The notes below the pieces were generated by a model. The model ran no database searches. It saw nothing but the letters and a program-made list of their open reading frames with translations, and had not been told where the DNA came from. Made by a program: the position numbers and the translations under genes. Source: Candidatus Omnitrophota bacterium (GTDB lineage: Bacteria > Omnitrophota > Koll11 > Zapsychrales > Fredricksoniimonadaceae). Taken from it: 8,318 bases of DNA. Where the stretch lies: contig JAHFGF010000069.1 in NCBI GenBank assembly GCA_023247595.1, positions 1 to 8,318 of the forward strand, written 5' to 3'. This document shows positions 7,372-8,318 of this stretch, in pieces (the stretch's first letter is position 1; each line of letters opens with the position of its first letter).

Positions 7372-7405
7372 AGATAGGAGGTGATCATTTTACCATTGGT
7401 ATCCC

Positions 7406-7702
7406 TCATGGGATAAAATTCAAACTTGCCTTCCCCAATAAAGCACAATGAAATAACTCTGCGTTAAACGCTGGAATATATTTCTTTATTTGCATATTTA
7501 GGCCGCTGTTATACGCTTCACCAGTCTTTACAAAAAACCAAATTGGTCTCGAAAAGAAGTGCAGGTCAAAATCATAAGTTAATCGTAAAACCGATAATAA
7601 ATGTTCTTTGGTCGATTGGATGAAAGGGGTTAAACTTTCCGGGATTTGATCTTCTGACAGATTAGGTACGGTCAATCGAGCATAATTGGGCCTACCCACC
7701 AT
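7406..7702 (-). CDS. unrecognised ORF, possibly a gene remnant
   Basis: The ORF has 98 codons from ATG 7702, or 101 from GTG 7711. I recognise no family or motif. The product has no signal peptide or membrane helix; the first half (VPNLSEDQIPESLTPFIQ, then helical STKEHLLSVLRLTYDFD) looks like real protein and the second is aromatic-rich (HFFSRPIWFFV). Ribosome binding is poor: GGGGA lies only 2 nt before ATG and nothing suitable precedes the GTG. The TGA stop overlaps an ATG (ATGA, 7409-7406) that opens a 13-codon frame to about 7368, so a one-base frameshift could have cut the true C-terminus. The surroundings are AT-rich and non-coding, unlike the pga genes. A decayed or truncated gene is as likely as a working one. 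Confidence 0.35.
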   Translation of the reverse strand: MVGRPNYARLTVPNLSEDQIPESLTPFIQSTKEHLLSVLRLTYDFDLHFFSRPIWFFVKTGEAYNSGLNMQIKKYIPAFNAELFHCALLGKASLNFIP

Positions 7703-7762
7703 CTTCCCCACAGAAACTCAAAAAACTTATAGTTAAAAGGTGGGTAGCCCTCCAGGTTACCC
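7688..7762. repeat. overlapping inverted repeats forming alternative hairpins
   Basis: Hairpin A: 7688-7700 (GGGCCTACCCACC) pairs with 7739-7750 (GGTGGGTAGCCC), 12 base pairs with one bulged C and a 38-nt loop. Hairpin B: 7742-7749 (GGGTAGCC) pairs with 7755-7762 (GGTTACCC), 8 base pairs including one G-T, around a 5-nt loop. The segment 7742-7749 is shared, so the two cannot form together. Hairpin A also overlaps the start of the unrecognised minus-strand ORF. No U-tract follows either, so a simple terminator is unlikely. Confidence 0.5.
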
Positions 7763-7926
7763 TTCAATATAATTACAGATCGACTCGGGAATTCGCTGCG
7801 ATTTTTCTTAGTGGTGTCATCTTCAGAATCGCCCCCACTGTAAAAAACCCTTTGGTCGCCAGTGTAGAATTATTGTTCGCCCCATATTATTTTCTAAGAA
7901 AATCCTAAAAAATTTTAAAAAAGTAT

Positions 7927-7977
7927 CGTTTCGGGAGATGCCCTCTACGGGGTCAGGGTTGAAACGTGACTTTCACG
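7927..7977. ncRNA. compact structured patch, possibly RNA
   Basis: CGTTTC (7927-7932) pairs with GAAACG (7961-7966) and encloses CCCT (7941-7944) paired with AGGG (7955-7958). Right after it, CGTGA (7965-7969) pairs with TCACG (7973-7977) over a 3-nt loop; it shares two bases with the first stem. The G/C-rich arms stand out in an AT-rich neighbourhood. No known riboswitch or small RNA family is recognised, and the direction of transcription, if any, is unknown. Confidence 0.22.
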
Positions 7978-8023
7978 GCGCATATAGTTTTTAGAAAATT
8001 GACTTATGCTGATTTAGATCTTT

Positions 8024-8072
8024 TTGCGCCAAAAAATGTGTATTTTTAGCGCAAGACTCAAAAAGTCTGTGC
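8024..8072. repeat. two adjoining hairpins just upstream of a strong promoter
   Basis: TTGCGC plus AAAAA (8024-8029, 8031-8035) pair with TTTTT plus GCGCAA (8043-8047, 8049-8054), 11 base pairs around one mismatch with a 7-nt loop. AGACT (8054-8058) pairs with AGTCT (8064-8068), flanked by GCA and TGC that can extend the stem. They end 12 bp before the -35 box at 8085. They may be an operator, or the end of a transcript coming from the left. Confidence 0.4.
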
Positions 8073-8084
8073 AATGATTTCCTT

Positions 8085-8113
8085 TTGACATATTTGGATG
8101 CAACTGCTATATT
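8085..8113 (+). promoter_or_regulatory. near-consensus sigma70 promoter with extended -10
   Basis: TTGACA (8085-8090) is a perfect -35, followed by exactly 17 nt and TATATT (8108-8113), five of six matches to TATAAT. TGC directly before the -10 gives the TGn extended motif. Transcription should start near 8120, leaving a leader of about 88 nt before the small ORF at 8208. It is the best promoter in the window and should be strong unless repressed. Confidence 0.72.
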
Positions 8114-8207
8114 TAACGTCTTATTACATATTATACATACGCCACTTCAATCATCCGTATAGGGTCAAATTTTGTTAATTTATTGTAAACAAAAATGTGA
8201 GGAAAAT

Positions 8208-8294
8208 ATGAGGAAAATCTTGTTAGTTTTAGCGCTTTTGTTAATGTCACAAGTCAATGTTTTTGCACTACTACATTGTCAAGTTAGTTGTTAA
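8208..8294 (+). CDS. 28-residue ORF that is nearly all signal peptide
   Basis: ATG 8208 follows GAGG (8199-8202) at 5-nt spacing and lies downstream of the strong promoter at 8085-8113. The product starts MRKILLVLALLLMSQ and reaches VNVFA, a textbook Sec signal peptide: two basic residues, a Leu-rich core, and an A-x-A-like cut site after Ala20. Only eight residues (LLHCQVSC, two cysteines) would remain. TAA is at 8292-8294. Either this is a very small exported peptide or leader peptide, or it is the start of a larger secreted protein broken by a frameshift: from the T-run near 8260 another frame stays open to the window edge. A 10-bp direct repeat TGAGGAAAAT (8198-8207 and 8209-8218) doubles the ribosome-binding sequence. 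The family is not recognised. Confidence 0.5.
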   Translation: MRKILLVLALLLMSQVNVFALLHCQVSC

Positions 8295-8318
8295 TACGCT
8301 AAGTATTTCATGGTACTA

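Larger units (their letters stand above)
7763..8084. other. AT-rich stretch without a recognisable gene
   Basis: No ORF with a credible start is present. On the + strand one frame is open without stops from 7666 to the TAA at 7906-7908 (80 codons) but has no ATG or GTG and no Shine-Dalgarno; part reads IFRIAPTVKNPLVASVELLF, which is protein-like but unrecognised. A short palindrome TTTTCTAAGAAAA (centred near 7895) and the two structured patches listed separately (7927-7977 and 8024-8072) occupy the rest. It may be decayed coding sequence or non-coding RNA. Confidence 0.4.

Noticed and set aside
7376..7387. Fragment of a 16S rRNA 3' end on the minus strand
   Set aside because: Only about 11 bases match; the flanking sequence is not 16S-like.
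7937..7965. Single CRISPR-like repeat (inner stem followed by GTTGAAAC)
   Set aside because: The ending and a short stem recall type I repeats, but there is only one copy, no spaced repeats and no cas gene.
7941..7977. Guanidine-II (mini-ykkC) riboswitch because of an ACGG loop
   Set aside because: That family needs two hairpins, each with an ACGR loop. The second hairpin here has a CTT loop and the first stem has a bulge.
8195..8200. Start-stop ATGTGA as a minimal leader ORF
   Set aside because: It has no ribosome binding site of its own and overlaps the Shine-Dalgarno of the 28-codon ORF; chance is enough to explain it.

Overview
The window looks like a chromosome segment from a diderm (Gram-negative-type) bacterium of mid-range GC. 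The evidence is a complete four-gene operon for making and exporting poly-beta-1,6-N-acetyl-D-glucosamine (PNAG/PGA), including a beta-barrel outer-membrane porin that ends in phenylalanine. The proteins are clearly homologous to E. coli PgaABCD but divergent (long PgaA and PgaD, PgaB without a lipobox). I think of an uncultured deep-branching diderm lineage rather than an enterobacterium, but I cannot place the phylum from this sequence.

Layout. Positions 1-297 are non-coding and dense in inverted repeats: a roughly 117-bp nested palindrome (73-189) and a leader hairpin (227-283) just before the ribosome binding site of the first gene. Positions 298-618 (+) encode a small FtsB/DivIC-type septum formation initiator. 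It converges on the pga operon across a 113-bp gap holding a hairpin and T-runs. Positions 7169 down to 732 (-) are pgaA-pgaB-pgaC-pgaD in the same order as E. coli, with gaps of 5 to 13 nt, so almost certainly one transcript. A plausible promoter lies at 7225-7253. PgaC and PgaD polymerise UDP-GlcNAc at the inner membrane, PgaB partly deacetylates the polymer in the periplasm, and PgaA carries it through the outer membrane.

Positions 7170-8318, upstream of pgaA, are visibly more AT-rich and contain no recognisable gene family. They hold a possible 20-codon ORF with a good Shine-Dalgarno (7309-7371, +), an unrecognised ORF of about 98 codons (7406-7702, -) that may be a gene remnant, several inverted repeats (one pair forming mutually exclusive hairpins), a textbook extended -10 sigma70 promoter (8085-8113), and, 88 nt beyond its expected start, a 28-codon ORF with a strong Shine-Dalgarno that is almost entirely a secretion signal peptide (8208-8294).

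The pga locus is a known system. The least explained parts are the structured DNA at 1-283 and the promoter/mini-ORF cassette at the right edge.
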